Positions 17,411 to 26,984 of a DNA stretch of 64,000 nucleotides are shown here, piece by piece. How positions within the stretch are numbered: the stretch's first letter is position 1; every line of letters starts with the position of its first letter. Both the position numbers and the translations under genes were made by a program. This DNA is from Paludibacter sp. 47-17 (lineage in GTDB: Bacteria > Bacteroidota > Bacteroidia > Bacteroidales > Paludibacteraceae). The DNA is taken from assembly GCA_001898935.1 (NCBI GenBank), contig MKVT01000008.1, positions 124,001 to 188,000 on the forward strand. The letters are read 5' to 3'. Under the pieces are notes generated by a model that had not been told where the DNA came from, made no database searches, and saw nothing but the letters and a program-made list of their open reading frames with translations.

Positions 17411-18179
17411 TTTCGCGGTTCACTCCCATACCAAACAAGGCATAGTCGTATTTCCCGGGATCTTCGGGGTCGAACTCCCGCAACTTTTCGGTGATTTCGA
17501 CTACTGCCTTCCAATCGTGTTGCCGACGGGTGAGCAGGCCCAGCGACCGGGCTACCTTTCCCACGTGCACGTCCAGCGGAATCATAAGCCCCGACATGGG
17601 AATACCTGTCCAGATGCCAAAATCGACCCCGGTCGCATCGCGTCGAACCAGCCAGCGCAGCATCATATTGAGCCGCTTAGCCGCCGAACCCGTTTGTACC
17701 GACGATACATGCTTTTCGCTGCGATGTTCGTGGCTGGTCGTCAGAAAAACTTCCCGGAAATACGATAAGGCCGAATAAATCGACGAATCGCGCTGAAAGC
17801 CTTTGGTGAATACCGCTTCTAATCCCCCGTAATATTCATACATGTGCCGGAGCGATTCGACGAAAAACCGGCAGTCGGCACCATTAAAAGTGCGGTGTAC
17901 AAAGCGATCGAACAGGGCCAGGTCGTGCATGCCGGCCGATCGTATAAATTCGTAAGGCTGGTAATCCATTAAGCTCATCAGCTCCAGGGCATGTTTAATG
18001 ATGGTTTTTCGCTGGCCCCAGGCGATGGATGCCGTCAGGAACGATGCGATCTCGATATCTTCCTTCCGGCCGAAAAGATGAGGTACCTGGATGGGATCAT
18101 CGTCGATGTACGAAGGTACATTGTAACGCCGGTACTGATCTTCGAGCAACTCGAATAAAACGCTGTCCGTCTCCTTCAT
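17391..18179 (-). CDS. TIGR02757/DUF2400 family protein
   Basis: A 262-residue protein of the TIGR02757 (DUF2400) family, common in Bacteroidota and of unknown function. Typical segments are present: YIDDDPIQVPHLFGRKEDIEI near 20, SFLTASIAWGQRKTI near 45, GADCRFFVESLRHM near 98, and RLNMMLRWLVRRDATGVDFGIW near 168, followed by MIPLDVHVGKVARSLGLL. No signal peptide; likely cytoplasmic. The ATG at 18179 is chosen; an in-frame TTG two codons earlier is less likely. It starts 8 bp after the stop of the upstream barrel-like gene (operon) and overlaps the KamA-like gene tail to tail. Confidence 0.88.
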   Translation of the reverse strand: MKETDSVLFELLEDQYRRYNVPSYIDDDPIQVPHLFGRKEDIEIASFLTASIAWGQRKTIIKHALELMSLMDYQPYEFIRSAGMHDLALFDRFVHRTFNGADCRFFVESLRHMYEYYGGLEAVFTKGFQRDSSIYSALSYFREVFLTTSHEHRSEKHVSSVQTGSAAKRLNMMLRWLVRRDATGVDFGIWTGIPMSGLMIPLDVHVGKVARSLGLLTRRQHDWKAVVEITEKLREFDPEDPGKYDYALFGMGVNRETNFASG

Positions 18180-18187
18180 TACCAAGG

Positions 18188-18757
18188 TTAAAATCTAACT
18201 CCAAGCCGTATATCGGCATAATGGTACTTAATTCGTTCGGGCTCGTTGAGTTGGGGATAGGAAGTGTAGCTGTACTGCACTTTAGCGAAATACTGCCATC
18301 GTGAAGCTGTCCGGAAATTATACCCGAACTCGAATTGTGTCTGATGACCGAAAACAGTACCGTCGACGCCATCGAATCCCAGACTGTTCAAAAACAAACC
18401 ATATCCGACAAAGGGCATCCACCGGGCCTGCTTCTTCAATTCATGCCTCACCGTCCAGCCGTAGTTGAGCATGGTCGTACGTTTCTGAGCCGGGTTGTCG
18501 GGCATCAGTATGGTATAACCCATGGGAACCGAAATAAAGGATTTTGCCCTGGAGCCGTCGAATCCGCTCAATTGCCAGGCATAATCGAACAAAGCTCCAT
18601 AGCCGTGCGAAGCCATATTATTCATTCTGCTTTGATGAAAAACGGTGCGGTAACCGGCTTCGAGGCTATATTCTTTAGGAACCTTCCGGGTGGGAGTTGT
18701 TGCCTGTGCTAACGAAAAGTGGAAAAAAACGAATACCAGTACAAAAAGCTGTTTCAT
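18188..18757 (-). CDS. Small exported protein, probable outer-membrane beta-barrel
   Basis: A 189-residue protein with a clear Sec signal (MKQLFVLVFVFFHFSLAQA, cleavage after AQA). The rest alternates aromatic and polar residues in strand-like runs (GYGALFDYAWQLSGF, LNYGWTVRHELKKQARWMPFVGYGLFL, FEFGYNFRTASRWQYFAKVQYSY) and ends in F (IRLGVRF), as outer-membrane barrels do. An 8-strand barrel would fit the length. I do not recognise a named family. It is the first gene of a two-gene unit with the TIGR02757 gene. Confidence 0.7.
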   Translation of the reverse strand: MKQLFVLVFVFFHFSLAQATTPTRKVPKEYSLEAGYRTVFHQSRMNNMASHGYGALFDYAWQLSGFDGSRAKSFISVPMGYTILMPDNPAQKRTTMLNYGWTVRHELKKQARWMPFVGYGLFLNSLGFDGVDGTVFGHQTQFEFGYNFRTASRWQYFAKVQYSYTSYPQLNEPERIKYHYADIRLGVRF

Positions 18758-18895
18758 ATAGTATAGAGAATATTGATTTCAGTTTTTCTAACAACCAATG
18801 TCGTGAATAGTTTTTCAACCTTCCCTCTAAACAAAAAAATAATCGTACTGACGAATAAAACACGTTGAGTTGAGGCGAAAGCCGAAATAAAATTT

Positions 18896-18903
18896 TAACT
18901 TTG
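18896..18903 (+). promoter_or_regulatory. -7 element TAACTTTG for the S9 peptidase gene
   Basis: TAACTTTGC matches TAnnTTTG, about 71 bp before the ATG at 18974. A TTG at 18870-18872 lies 23 bp upstream, slightly too far for an ideal -33 element. Confidence 0.5.
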
Positions 18904-18973
18904 CAAGGTTGCACGACTGCATTTTCAGGCAGTATGCTTTCATGAGTCCGAACCACTAAATGTGTTCAATAGT

Positions 18974-21388
18974 ATGAAAAAAAATCTTCTATTAATCAGT
19001 TGTCTAATTTTAACAATGACAGAAATGAATGGTCAGGTGAACCTGACATATCAAGTGCCGCCCCGGCCCATTATGGAACTGGCCGATTATGAACGCGCGC
19101 CGGCAGTAGCGGTAGATAGCCGCAAGGAGTATATGCTGCTTAGTTACCGGCCTACCTATAAATCGCTCGACGATCTGAATCAGACGGAAATAAGCCTGGC
19201 CGGTTTGCGCGTGAATCCGGTGACCAATATCAGCTCGTCGATGAGCTATATCAATAACCTGAAGGTGCAGAAAGTGATGGAGAACGAAGCCGTTCAGGTC
19301 GGCGGCCTGCCGGCCAACCCGAAAATAGCGAATCTCACCTGGTCGCCCGACGAGTCGAAAGTGGCTTTTACCAATACGACAGCCTCGGGCGTCGAATTGT
19401 GGGTGATGGATTTCGCCACGGCTACGGCCCGCCGGCTGACCGACGCCAACCTGAATGCCAACCTTGGAAATCCGATCGACTGGTATCGTGATAATAATTC
19501 GTTGTTGGTAAAGATGTTGCCCGCCAATCGTGCGGCGCTCATTGATGCCAAGAGCGCTGTCCCGGCAGGACCGATAGTTTCGGTAAGCGATGGAACCGTG
19601 TCGCAGAACCGTACGTATCAGGACATGCTGAAAAATCCGGGGGATGAGGCCAATTTCGTGACGCTCACCACCTCCGAATTGTATCAGGTGAAGCTGGATG
19701 GTTCGAAAGTACTGTACAAACCGGCCGGTATGTATGCCGGCACTGCGTTCTCGCCCGATGGCAGTTTGCTGATGGTCACTACTTTCCATAAACCATTTTC
19801 GTACATAGTACCGCTGAATCGATTCCCCCAGCTTACCGTAGTGTACGATTTGGAGGGTAACCAGGTGAAGAAAATAGCCGACTTGCCCCTGGCCGAAGTA
19901 ATGCCGAAAGGTTTTATGGCCGTGGCAAAAGGGATGCGTTTTATCAACTGGCGTTCCGACGAACCGGCTACCCTGGTATATGTTGAAGCGCTCGATGAGG
20001 GCGATCCGCAGAAAAAAGCCGATTATCGCGATGCGATTTATACCTGGAAGGCTCCTTTCACGGCCAAGCCTTCCTTGTTGGTGAAAACGAAGCTGCGCTT
20101 CGGCGGCCTTACCTGGGGTAATGCTACTACAGCCATCCTCGAGGAACAATGGTACGACACCCGCACCGAACGCACCCTGCTCCTGAATCCTTCGAAACCA
20201 GCCGCCGAACCCCGCCTTATCTGGGAACGTAATTTCCAGGACGTATACTCCGATCCGGGCCGTTTCGAAACCAATAAAAACGAATACGGAAAATATGTGT
20301 TGACACAGGAGGGCAATAAACTGTTCCTGATCGGCGATGGACATACCCGCGACGGACAGTTTCCGTTTATCGACGAGTTGGATGTCAAAACCCTTCAAAC
20401 CAAACGCTTGTATCAATCGAACTACACGGATAAGATGGAAGAGATTTTCGATTTTACCGATGTGAAAACCGGCGAAGTGCTGGTACGCCTGCAATCGAAA
20501 AACGAATATCCGAATTACTACATCCGCAATCTCAAGCGCCGTATCGCTCCGTTGCGCCTGACCAATTTCCCGAATCCTTTTGCCAGCATCGAGCATGTGT
20601 ATAAGGAAGTGATTAAATACAAACGCGACGACGGCGTGGAGCTTTCGGGAACCTTGTACCTGCCTGCCGGCTACGACCGCACTGCCAAAACCGAAAAACT
20701 TCCGCTGCTTATCTGGGCCTATCCTGCTGAATACAAGGATAAAAACAGTGCAGGACAAAGTACCGCCAATCCCAATGAATTTACTTTTCCCTATTATGGG
20801 TCGTTCGTGTACTGGGTAACCCGCGGCTATGCCGTGCTCGACGATGCTGCTTTCCCGATCGTGGGTGAAGGCGATGAAGAACCCAACGACACTTTCGTCG
20901 AGCAACTCATTGCCAATGCAAAAGCTGCCATCGATGCCGTGGACGAATTGGGCTATATCGACCGGACGAAGGTAGGAGTGGGCGGCCACTCGTATGGTGC
21001 GTTTATGACTGCCAACCTGCTTACCCATAGCAATTTATTTGCCTGCGGGATTGCCCGGAGCGGAGCGTACAACCGTACGCTTACTCCCTTTGGCTTCCAG
21101 CGCGAACAACGCAACTATTGGGAAGCGCCCGGGGTGTACAACCGGATGTCGCCCTTTATGAATGCCGAAAAGATGAAAACCCCGATGTTGCTGGTGCATG
21201 GCGAAGCCGATAACAATCCCGGTACCTTTACGCTGCAGACCGAACGCTATTTCCAGGCGCTGAAAGGACTCGGAGCGCCGGCCCGGATGGTGATTCTGCC
21301 CAAGGAAATGCACGGCTATGTGGCCCGCGAGAATATTTTGCACCTGTTGTGGGAGCAGGATCAGTTTCTCGAAAAATACCTGAAATAA
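18974..21388 (+). CDS. S9-family serine peptidase (glutamyl endopeptidase-like, S9D)
   Basis: An 804-residue exported peptidase: signal MKKNLLLISCLILTMTEMNGQ, then a beta-propeller (about 40-540) and a C-terminal alpha/beta-hydrolase domain. The triad is visible: S673 in GGHSYGAFM, D746 in HGEADNNPG and H780 in EMHGYVARE. The stretch GFMAVAKGMRFINWRSDEPA followed by VEALDEGDP matches the chloroplast/cyanobacterial glutamyl endopeptidase branch of S9 rather than dipeptidyl peptidase IV. The ATG at 18974 is chosen; an in-frame GTG at 18962 adds four residues before the signal peptide. It probably cleaves peptides in the periplasm. A GC-rich imperfect hairpin follows at 21399-21428. Confidence 0.9.
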   Translation: MKKNLLLISCLILTMTEMNGQVNLTYQVPPRPIMELADYERAPAVAVDSRKEYMLLSYRPTYKSLDDLNQTEISLAGLRVNPVTNISSSMSYINNLKVQKVMENEAVQVGGLPANPKIANLTWSPDESKVAFTNTTASGVELWVMDFATATARRLTDANLNANLGNPIDWYRDNNSLLVKMLPANRAALIDAKSAVPAGPIVSVSDGTVSQNRTYQDMLKNPGDEANFVTLTTSELYQVKLDGSKVLYKPAGMYAGTAFSPDGSLLMVTTFHKPFSYIVPLNRFPQLTVVYDLEGNQVKKIADLPLAEVMPKGFMAVAKGMRFINWRSDEPATLVYVEALDEGDPQKKADYRDAIYTWKAPFTAKPSLLVKTKLRFGGLTWGNATTAILEEQWYDTRTERTLLLNPSKPAAEPRLIWERNFQDVYSDPGRFETNKNEYGKYVLTQEGNKLFLIGDGHTRDGQFPFIDELDVKTLQTKRLYQSNYTDKMEEIFDFTDVKTGEVLVRLQSKNEYPNYYIRNLKRRIAPLRLTNFPNPFASIEHVYKEVIKYKRDDGVELSGTLYLPAGYDRTAKTEKLPLLIWAYPAEYKDKNSAGQSTANPNEFTFPYYGSFVYWVTRGYAVLDDAAFPIVGEGDEEPNDTFVEQLIANAKAAIDAVDELGYIDRTKVGVGGHSYGAFMTANLLTHSNLFACGIARSGAYNRTLTPFGFQREQRNYWEAPGVYNRMSPFMNAEKMKTPMLLVHGEADNNPGTFTLQTERYFQALKGLGAPARMVILPKEMHGYVARENILHLLWEQDQFLEKYLK

Positions 21389-21398
21389 TCGCCCGTTC

Positions 21399-21428
21399 CT
21401 CCTCGCTGCCCTATGCTGCGGCGGGGAG
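21399..21428 (+). terminator. GC-rich hairpin after the S9 peptidase gene
   Basis: CCTCCTCGCTGC pairs with GCGGCGGGGAGG (two non-Watson-Crick positions) around a short loop, 10 bp after the S9 stop. There is no strong T-run, so termination is possible but not certain. Confidence 0.4.
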
Positions 21429-21476
21429 GAAGCGGCGGAATATTCACCGGATTTTCCAATTTTAAACTAATATTTT

Positions 21477-22286
21477 ATGAAACTCAAATCGTTTTTGGCA
21501 GTCGTTGTAGTAATGGCTGCAAGTTTACTGCAGGCGCAGGGTGTTAAACAGCTGGCGCGCGAAGTCTATCAGACTTCGGGAATGAACCTGATGGTGAAGA
21601 ATATTGATCAACAGTTTGCCAGTCAGCTCGATATGCATCCGTCGCTGGCCAACAATCCCGAGACCGGTCCCTACAAAAAAGCCATGCTGCAAGTGTTGAA
21701 CGCGAAAAACCTTGAAAAACTATTTCTGACTTATCTGGAAGAAGAAGTTCCGTTGGCAGAACTTGAAACAATGGTTAAATTGTATAAAAATCCTATGGTA
21801 CAGGAGTTTTCGCTGCTCGAACAGGGGTTGCTTCAGCCCGAAAAACAGAAAGAACTGGTAGCGTTCAGGGAACAATTGGTTGCTAATCCGCCTTCGGCCG
21901 ATCGTCTGAAATTAGTCGACCGGCTGATCGATGATCAAAAAACGGCCGAAACAGCGATGGATATGACCACTACAATGGTAGGCGCAATGATCAGAGGCGG
22001 GAATGCCATGCTTCCGGAAGCTCAACGACTCGACGAGGAACAAATAAGCGAACGGATGAAGAAATCGTTCCCCCCGAATTTTGAGATGTTGATGCGTCAG
22101 AGCATACAAGCGAACTGTTTGTTTGCCTATAAAGATGTTGACGACGAAAAACTGGCCCGGTATGTTAGCTTGTGGCAATCGGACGAAGGAAGAACCACGG
22201 CTCAACATGTGATGGAGGCTCTGGCAACTGCTTTTGCTCAGATAGGCGAGCAGATGGGAAAGTCGCTGGCATCGGTGAAGAAATAA
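21477..22286 (+). CDS. DUF2059-like exported protein
   Basis: A 269-residue protein with a Sec signal (MKLKSFLAVVVVMAASLLQAQG). The helical segment LEKLFLTYLEEEVPLAELETMVKLYKNPMVQEF (split here across residues about 80-112) is typical of DUF2059, a periplasmic helical domain of unknown function. A second similar half follows at about 185-265 (NFEMLMRQSIQANCLFAYKDV, KLARYVSLWQSDEGRTTAQHV), suggesting an internal duplication. Its 3' end overlaps an open frame that continues into the alpha-amylase gene; the amylase ATG lies 53 bp after its stop. Function unknown. Confidence 0.75.
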   Translation: MKLKSFLAVVVVMAASLLQAQGVKQLAREVYQTSGMNLMVKNIDQQFASQLDMHPSLANNPETGPYKKAMLQVLNAKNLEKLFLTYLEEEVPLAELETMVKLYKNPMVQEFSLLEQGLLQPEKQKELVAFREQLVANPPSADRLKLVDRLIDDQKTAETAMDMTTTMVGAMIRGGNAMLPEAQRLDEEQISERMKKSFPPNFEMLMRQSIQANCLFAYKDVDDEKLARYVSLWQSDEGRTTAQHVMEALATAFAQIGEQMGKSLASVKK

Positions 22287-22339
22287 GCGGTTCGGATACC
22301 GGTGCACAATTTTCCGCTCCTCCCGCCTGGGCCCCGACA

Positions 22340-24076
22340 ATGGTTTGGTACCAGATTTTCGTGGAGCGATTCCGCAATGGCGACCCTGGCAACGATCCGG
22401 TGGCGATTACGATGCGCGACGAGCATATGGGCACCATCGCCCCCGATGGCTGGTGCGTAACGCCCTGGACACAAGCCTGGGAGCGCCCCGACAACTGGAT
22501 GCTCGGTGCGGGCCGTTTTCAGCCTTTGTTGCAGTACCGCCGCTACGGGGGCGATTTGCAGGGGGTGCTCGACAAGCTCGATTATCTTCAGGAGTTGGGG
22601 GTGACGGCGGTGTATTTCAATCCGCTGAACGATGCTCCCTCGCTTCACAAGTTCGATGCGCGGCATTATCACCACATCGATATTCATTTTGGTCCGGATC
22701 CGGAGGGCGATTTAGCCATCATCGCTTCCGAGGATCCGGGCGATCCTTCGACCTGGAAATGGACGTCGGCCGACCGCTTGTTCCTGAAGGTAGTGGACGA
22801 GATGCATCGCCGGGGGATGAAGGTAATCGTCGATTTCTCCTGGAACCACACCGGCACGCAGTTCTGGGCCTGGCAGGATATACTGAAGAATCAGGGACAA
22901 TCGCCTTACCGCGACTGGTATAATATTACCCGTTTTGATGATCCGTCGACGCCCGGAAATGAGTTCGAATACGAAGGTTGGATGGGGGTGAAATACATGC
23001 CGGAATTCAGGAAGACCGACATCACCACGCACCAGCAGCCGGGCCGGCCTTATGAGGGCGATATTCATCAGGGGCCGAAGCGGCATATTTTCGACGTTAC
23101 CCGACGTTGGCTGGCCCCCGACGGCGATAGTACCAAAGGTATTGATGGCTTCCGGCTCGATGTGGCCGATCATATAGGCCTGAAGTTCTGGCGCGACTGG
23201 CGAAAAGAGCTCAGAAGCATCAAGCCCGATGCTTATCTGGTAGGCGAGATTTGGTGGGAGCAATGGCCCGATCGGCTCATGGATCCGAAGCCCTATGTGG
23301 AAGGTGATATTTTCGATGCGGTGATGTTTTACCAGGTTTACCGGCCGGCCCGCTATTTTTTTGCCGTCACCGAACACCCGATGGATGCCCGGCAGTTGAA
23401 GGATAGCCTCGAATATCATTGGAACCGGCTGCGACCCGCTACAGTGGGGGCGATGATGAATGTATCATCGTCGCACGATACGCCGCGCCTGCTCACCGAC
23501 TTCTTCAATCCCAATCGATACAAGTATCAGGCGAATGCGCACGAGAATCCTGCTTACCGCACCGGTAAGCCCGATGCAAAGGCCAGAGCGCGGTTGAAGC
23601 TGTACCTGATGCATTTGTTTACCATCCCCGGAGCTCCCCAGGTGTGGAACGGCGAAGAGATGGGAATGTGGGGCGCCGACGACCCGCATTGCCGCAAACC
23701 GCTGATCTGGCCCGACCTGCAGTTTGAGCCTGAGCAGCGTTACGCGGCACCCGGTGATCCGGTTCGGAGTCGCTACGACAAGGTGAAGTTCGACAACCGG
23801 CACTTTGCGTACTACCAGCAGCTCATCGCCATACGCAAACAACATCCGGTATTGAGCAACGGCCCCGTCGAATTTGTAGTGGCCGAAGGGAAGGTGCTGG
23901 GCTATAAACGCTTCAACCAGGAAGAAGAACTATGGGTGTTCTTCAACCTGGAAGAAAAAGCGTTCGATTATCAGTTGCCCGAAGGAAACTATATCGACCT
24001 GTTGTCGGGGAAACGGCAAAAATCGAAATTGCGATTGATGCCTGAAAACGGTGTGATCCTGAAACGGCTCTTATGA
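22340..24076 (+). CDS. GH13 alpha-amylase family enzyme, start uncertain
   Basis: A 578-residue GH13 enzyme if translated from the ATG at 22340 (MVWYQIFVERFRNGDP). Catalytic residues are all present: nucleophile D274 (GFRLDVADH), acid/base E303 (LVGEIWWEQW) and D380 (SSHDTPR), with VIVDFSWNHTG as the first conserved region and a C-terminal beta-domain. It should cleave alpha-1,4-glucans or maltodextrins. No signal peptide follows this start, so it would be cytoplasmic. The frame is open upstream through the DUF2059 gene, and the residues just before the ATG (SAPPAWAPT) resemble the family's usual PxWAK run before VWYQIF. The only upstream start is a GTG at 22172 inside the previous gene. A shortened N-terminus or lost signal peptide is therefore possible. 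Confidence 0.82.
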   Translation: MVWYQIFVERFRNGDPGNDPVAITMRDEHMGTIAPDGWCVTPWTQAWERPDNWMLGAGRFQPLLQYRRYGGDLQGVLDKLDYLQELGVTAVYFNPLNDAPSLHKFDARHYHHIDIHFGPDPEGDLAIIASEDPGDPSTWKWTSADRLFLKVVDEMHRRGMKVIVDFSWNHTGTQFWAWQDILKNQGQSPYRDWYNITRFDDPSTPGNEFEYEGWMGVKYMPEFRKTDITTHQQPGRPYEGDIHQGPKRHIFDVTRRWLAPDGDSTKGIDGFRLDVADHIGLKFWRDWRKELRSIKPDAYLVGEIWWEQWPDRLMDPKPYVEGDIFDAVMFYQVYRPARYFFAVTEHPMDARQLKDSLEYHWNRLRPATVGAMMNVSSSHDTPRLLTDFFNPNRYKYQANAHENPAYRTGKPDAKARARLKLYLMHLFTIPGAPQVWNGEEMGMWGADDPHCRKPLIWPDLQFEPEQRYAAPGDPVRSRYDKVKFDNRHFAYYQQLIAIRKQHPVLSNGPVEFVVAEGKVLGYKRFNQEEELWVFFNLEEKAFDYQLPEGNYIDLLSGKRQKSKLRLMPENGVILKRLL

Positions 24077-24103
24077 AACGGCACTAAGGAATTGCTTATT
24101 GCC

Positions 24104-25474
24104 TCAGAATACAAAGGTTGCCACTTCGCCCGGTCGGAAGGTGTATTCAAATATCCGTTTTCCATCGGTTATTTTAAACGGCCGGTCGGACGTGCCGTAG
24201 AATACTGCCAGATACACCAGTGTTCCGTCCGGATTCTTAAAGGCGACGCCACTTAATCCGCCGGACTCCGATTCGATTCGTTTTGCTCCCGGCCGGACGG
24301 CTTTGCCAAAATGTCCCAGGGCGTAATACTCTCCGTTGTGATCGATAGTGCCATCGCTACGCACCGTTACCACACCGTAGCAATCCTGGCATCCGGCGTT
24401 TTTCGGACCGTGGTTCTCATCCAGTGCCAGGTTCCAGAGCAATACATTCCTGCTCCAGCAATTCATGGCGCCGGCAATCAGATGGCCGGCATACCAGCGA
24501 ACATTCTGATCAAAATCGGGTGCCCAGCCCCCTCCCGATTGCTCGGTGAAATAAAGATCTTTGTCGGGGTGGGCAGTTTTTACTTCACACAACGCTTTGA
24601 TGTCGCCTTTGTAAAGGTGGAAACCCGAACCGGCAGCATAGTGCCGTGCCACACTATCGTTGAGGATATGGATAGGATAGCCGGGATTGTCGCAATTGTG
24701 ATCGAACAGCACGATCTTGGTCGCTACTCCGGCTGCCTGCATCTTGGGGCCCAGGTGGTCGCGGATAAATACCTTCTGCTCTTCGGCTGTCATGTCCATG
24801 CACGGATAGGCAGCCGTGGAATATTCCGGTTCGTTTTGCACCGTCATGGTATGAATTGTAATCCCTTCGGCAGCATAAGCTTTAATGTACCTGATGAGGT
24901 AATCGGCATACACGCCGTAACAATCGGGGCGCAACTTGCCGCCGATCATGCTTCCGTTGGTTTTCATCCATGCAGGCGGACTCCAGGGCGAGGCCATAAT
25001 CTGTAAGCCAGGATTAATTTTCAATATTTCCTTCAGCATCGGAATAACATCTTCCTGATCTTTTGCAATCGAAAAATTCGACAAAGTGAAATCTTCACGC
25101 TCGCTGTAACTGAAAATTTCGGAGGCAAAATCGGATGCGCCCACGCAGAGGCGGGTGTAATTCATACCGATGCCTTCGGGAGTAAAAAGCACGCGGAACA
25201 GGGAGTCGCGTCGTTCGGGCGTCAGGTTGCGGTGGAACACATAGGCCGAAGCATGCGTAAGTGCTGCTCCTACACCATCCACGATCTGCCGCTCCTGGTC
25301 GGGAAAGAGGGTCGCGGTTTCGGCAAGTGCGCTTCCTGTAACGAAGGAAGCGCTGCCGGTGATAAGTAACTGCTCCTTGTCGGAGGGTAGCGACGACCAT
25401 ACGGCAACGTCGGGTGCGGCTGGCTTGCATCCTGCAAACAACAGCATCAGAAAGGGGATGAAAAGTTTGTTCAT
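24104..25474 (-). CDS. GH30 lipoprotein, beta-1,6-glucanase/glucosidase-like
   Basis: A 456-residue GH30 enzyme. The lipoprotein start MNKLFIPFLMLLFAGC (lipid Cys C16) fixes the ATG at 25474; the longer open frame upstream has no signal. The acid/base is E215 (TVQNEPEYS) and the nucleophile E311 (YFTEQSGGGW), in a TIM barrel with a flanking beta-sandwich built from both ends (residues about 25-65 and 390-456). It is last in the PUL operon, 76 bp after a GH30 paralogue. In the known Bacteroides beta-1,6-glucan locus GH30_3 is the endo-beta-1,6-glucanase; the two copies here may split endo and exo work (inference). The gap holds a 6-bp GC hairpin (25510-25532). Confidence 0.9.
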   Translation of the reverse strand: MNKLFIPFLMLLFAGCKPAAPDVAVWSSLPSDKEQLLITGSASFVTGSALAETATLFPDQERQIVDGVGAALTHASAYVFHRNLTPERRDSLFRVLFTPEGIGMNYTRLCVGASDFASEIFSYSEREDFTLSNFSIAKDQEDVIPMLKEILKINPGLQIMASPWSPPAWMKTNGSMIGGKLRPDCYGVYADYLIRYIKAYAAEGITIHTMTVQNEPEYSTAAYPCMDMTAEEQKVFIRDHLGPKMQAAGVATKIVLFDHNCDNPGYPIHILNDSVARHYAAGSGFHLYKGDIKALCEVKTAHPDKDLYFTEQSGGGWAPDFDQNVRWYAGHLIAGAMNCWSRNVLLWNLALDENHGPKNAGCQDCYGVVTVRSDGTIDHNGEYYALGHFGKAVRPGAKRIESESGGLSGVAFKNPDGTLVYLAVFYGTSDRPFKITDGKRIFEYTFRPGEVATFVF

Positions 25475-25550
25475 GTTGATAGAGTTAAAAGGCGAGCAAG
25501 CGTTCCGATCCGGGCATTGAATGCCGGCCCGGTATCTTTGACTCTTGACG

Positions 25551-26984
25551 CTAAAATTTAAATGTAACCACCGATTCGTTGTATTGTTCATACCTGAATT
25601 TACGGTTTCCACAGCGTACATTATACATCAGTTTTTGTCCGCTACGGTTCAATACCACTACCGCCTTGCTTCCGTCGGTATTCATAAACGAGCTGATGGT
25701 GAGTCCGTTGGGCGTCCCGGAGGCTACCGTGTGGGCGATCCGTTGTGCACCCAGGCGGACAAATTTCGAGAAATGCCCGATCAGGTAATATTCTTCGTTG
25801 CGCAGGTAAGTTTCGTCGGGACGGATGGTGATCACCCCCCGGCAGTTCCGGCAACCTCCACTGGTGGTGGTCGGACCATGATCGGGATTCAACGCGAGGT
25901 TCCACATCAGGAAGTTTTTTGAACCGCGGTTGACCGAAGCCATCAAAAACTCACGCATATAGTAAAACATATTTCCCATGCGGGTGTCGGTGTTCCAGCC
26001 ACCGCCCGACTGTTCGGTGAAATACACATTCTTGTCGGGATGCGCCGCCTGCACCTGATCGATAGCCGCCGCCGTTCCACCGTAACCATGCCATCCGGTA
26101 CCATCCACGTACATTCGGGTCACCGGGTCGTTGAGTATGCTCACCGGATAATAGGCCATGTCGAAATTATGATCCCAGATGATGATTTTGGTGGTCAGCT
26201 TGTTGGCTTTAAACTGAGGGCCGAGGTAATCGCGGATGATTTCGTTCTGTTCCTGCCAGAGCATTTTCATCGTCGGATACCCGTTGGTTTCGTGCATCGG
26301 CTCATTTTGCAGGGTAATGGCATCGATATGAATGCCCTCCGCAGCAAAAGCCTTAATATAACGAACGAAATATTCGGCAAAATCGTCGTATACCTCAGGC
26401 CCACGCAGGCTGCCCCCCATCATGGAATTGTTATTTTTCATCCAGGCCGGAGCGCTCCACGGGCTTGCCATGATTTTAATCGTCGGATTGATTTTCAGAA
26501 TTTCTTTCAACACCGGAATCAGGTCCGTCCGGTCGCGTTCGGGAATCGCGAAGCTTTCGATAGTTCCGCCATCGGCATAACTGTACACACCAATATTAAA
26601 ATCGGACGAACCGATGCTCAATCGCAGGTAATTGATACCGATGCCTTTACGCGGGTCGAATAAATCCCTTAGAATAGAATCACGCCGGGCGGCCGGAAGG
26701 TTTTTCAGCAAAAAGGCGGATGATCCCGTCAGTGCTGCTCCGAATCCGTCGATGGTCTGGAAAGTTTGAGTAGAATCCACCTGAAGAGTAAAATCGCCCA
26801 GCTCTCTCGAGAACTCGATCGAATTCCGTTGCTCGAGCAAATGAGCTTCGTTGCCGGTGGTGAGCCAGACCTTGACACTCCTGGTAGTGTCGATGGTTAC
26901 CGGTTCGATATCGGGCGGTGTTACCGGATCTTTGCACGAAACAACTGTGATTACGGCAAGTGAAAATAAAAGAAAACGCTTCAT
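25551..26984 (-). CDS. GH30 lipoprotein, probable endo-beta-1,6-glucanase
   Basis: A 477-residue GH30 enzyme with lipoprotein start MKRFLLFSLAVITVVSC (lipid Cys C17), which sets the ATG at 26984. The acid/base is E228 (TLQNEPMHE) and the nucleophile E324 (YFTEQSGGGW); IMASPWSAPAWMKNNNSM near 171 is the barrel segment typical of GH30 subfamily 3. It resembles its downstream neighbour along the whole length, so the pair arose by duplication. The gene order SusC-SusD-SGBP-GH30 matches the Bacteroides thetaiotaomicron beta-1,6-glucan (pustulan, yeast cell wall) locus, where this position holds the surface endo-beta-1,6-glucanase. A 14-bp hairpin (27121-27155) sits in the gap before it. Confidence 0.92.
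   Translation of the reverse strand: MKRFLLFSLAVITVVSCKDPVTPPDIEPVTIDTTRSVKVWLTTGNEAHLLEQRNSIEFSRELGDFTLQVDSTQTFQTIDGFGAALTGSSAFLLKNLPAARRDSILRDLFDPRKGIGINYLRLSIGSSDFNIGVYSYADGGTIESFAIPERDRTDLIPVLKEILKINPTIKIMASPWSAPAWMKNNNSMMGGSLRGPEVYDDFAEYFVRYIKAFAAEGIHIDAITLQNEPMHETNGYPTMKMLWQEQNEIIRDYLGPQFKANKLTTKIIIWDHNFDMAYYPVSILNDPVTRMYVDGTGWHGYGGTAAAIDQVQAAHPDKNVYFTEQSGGGWNTDTRMGNMFYYMREFLMASVNRGSKNFLMWNLALNPDHGPTTTSGGCRNCRGVITIRPDETYLRNEEYYLIGHFSKFVRLGAQRIAHTVASGTPNGLTISSFMNTDGSKAVVVLNRSGQKLMYNVRCGNRKFRYEQYNESVVTFKF

Noticed and set aside
19010-21028. 672-aa minus-strand open frame opposite the S9 peptidase
   Set aside because: It lies wholly within the S9 peptidase gene, has low-complexity His/Arg-rich sequence and no family similarity; a shadow of codon bias.
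22172-22339. GTG at 22172 as the alpha-amylase start
   Set aside because: It would overlap the DUF2059-like gene by 115 bp and encode a non-signal, Cys/Gly-rich leader; the ATG at 22340 is simpler, though the true start remains open.
25533-25540. TATCTTTG on the plus strand between the two GH30 genes
   Set aside because: Wrong strand for both flanking genes, and no plus-strand gene follows.
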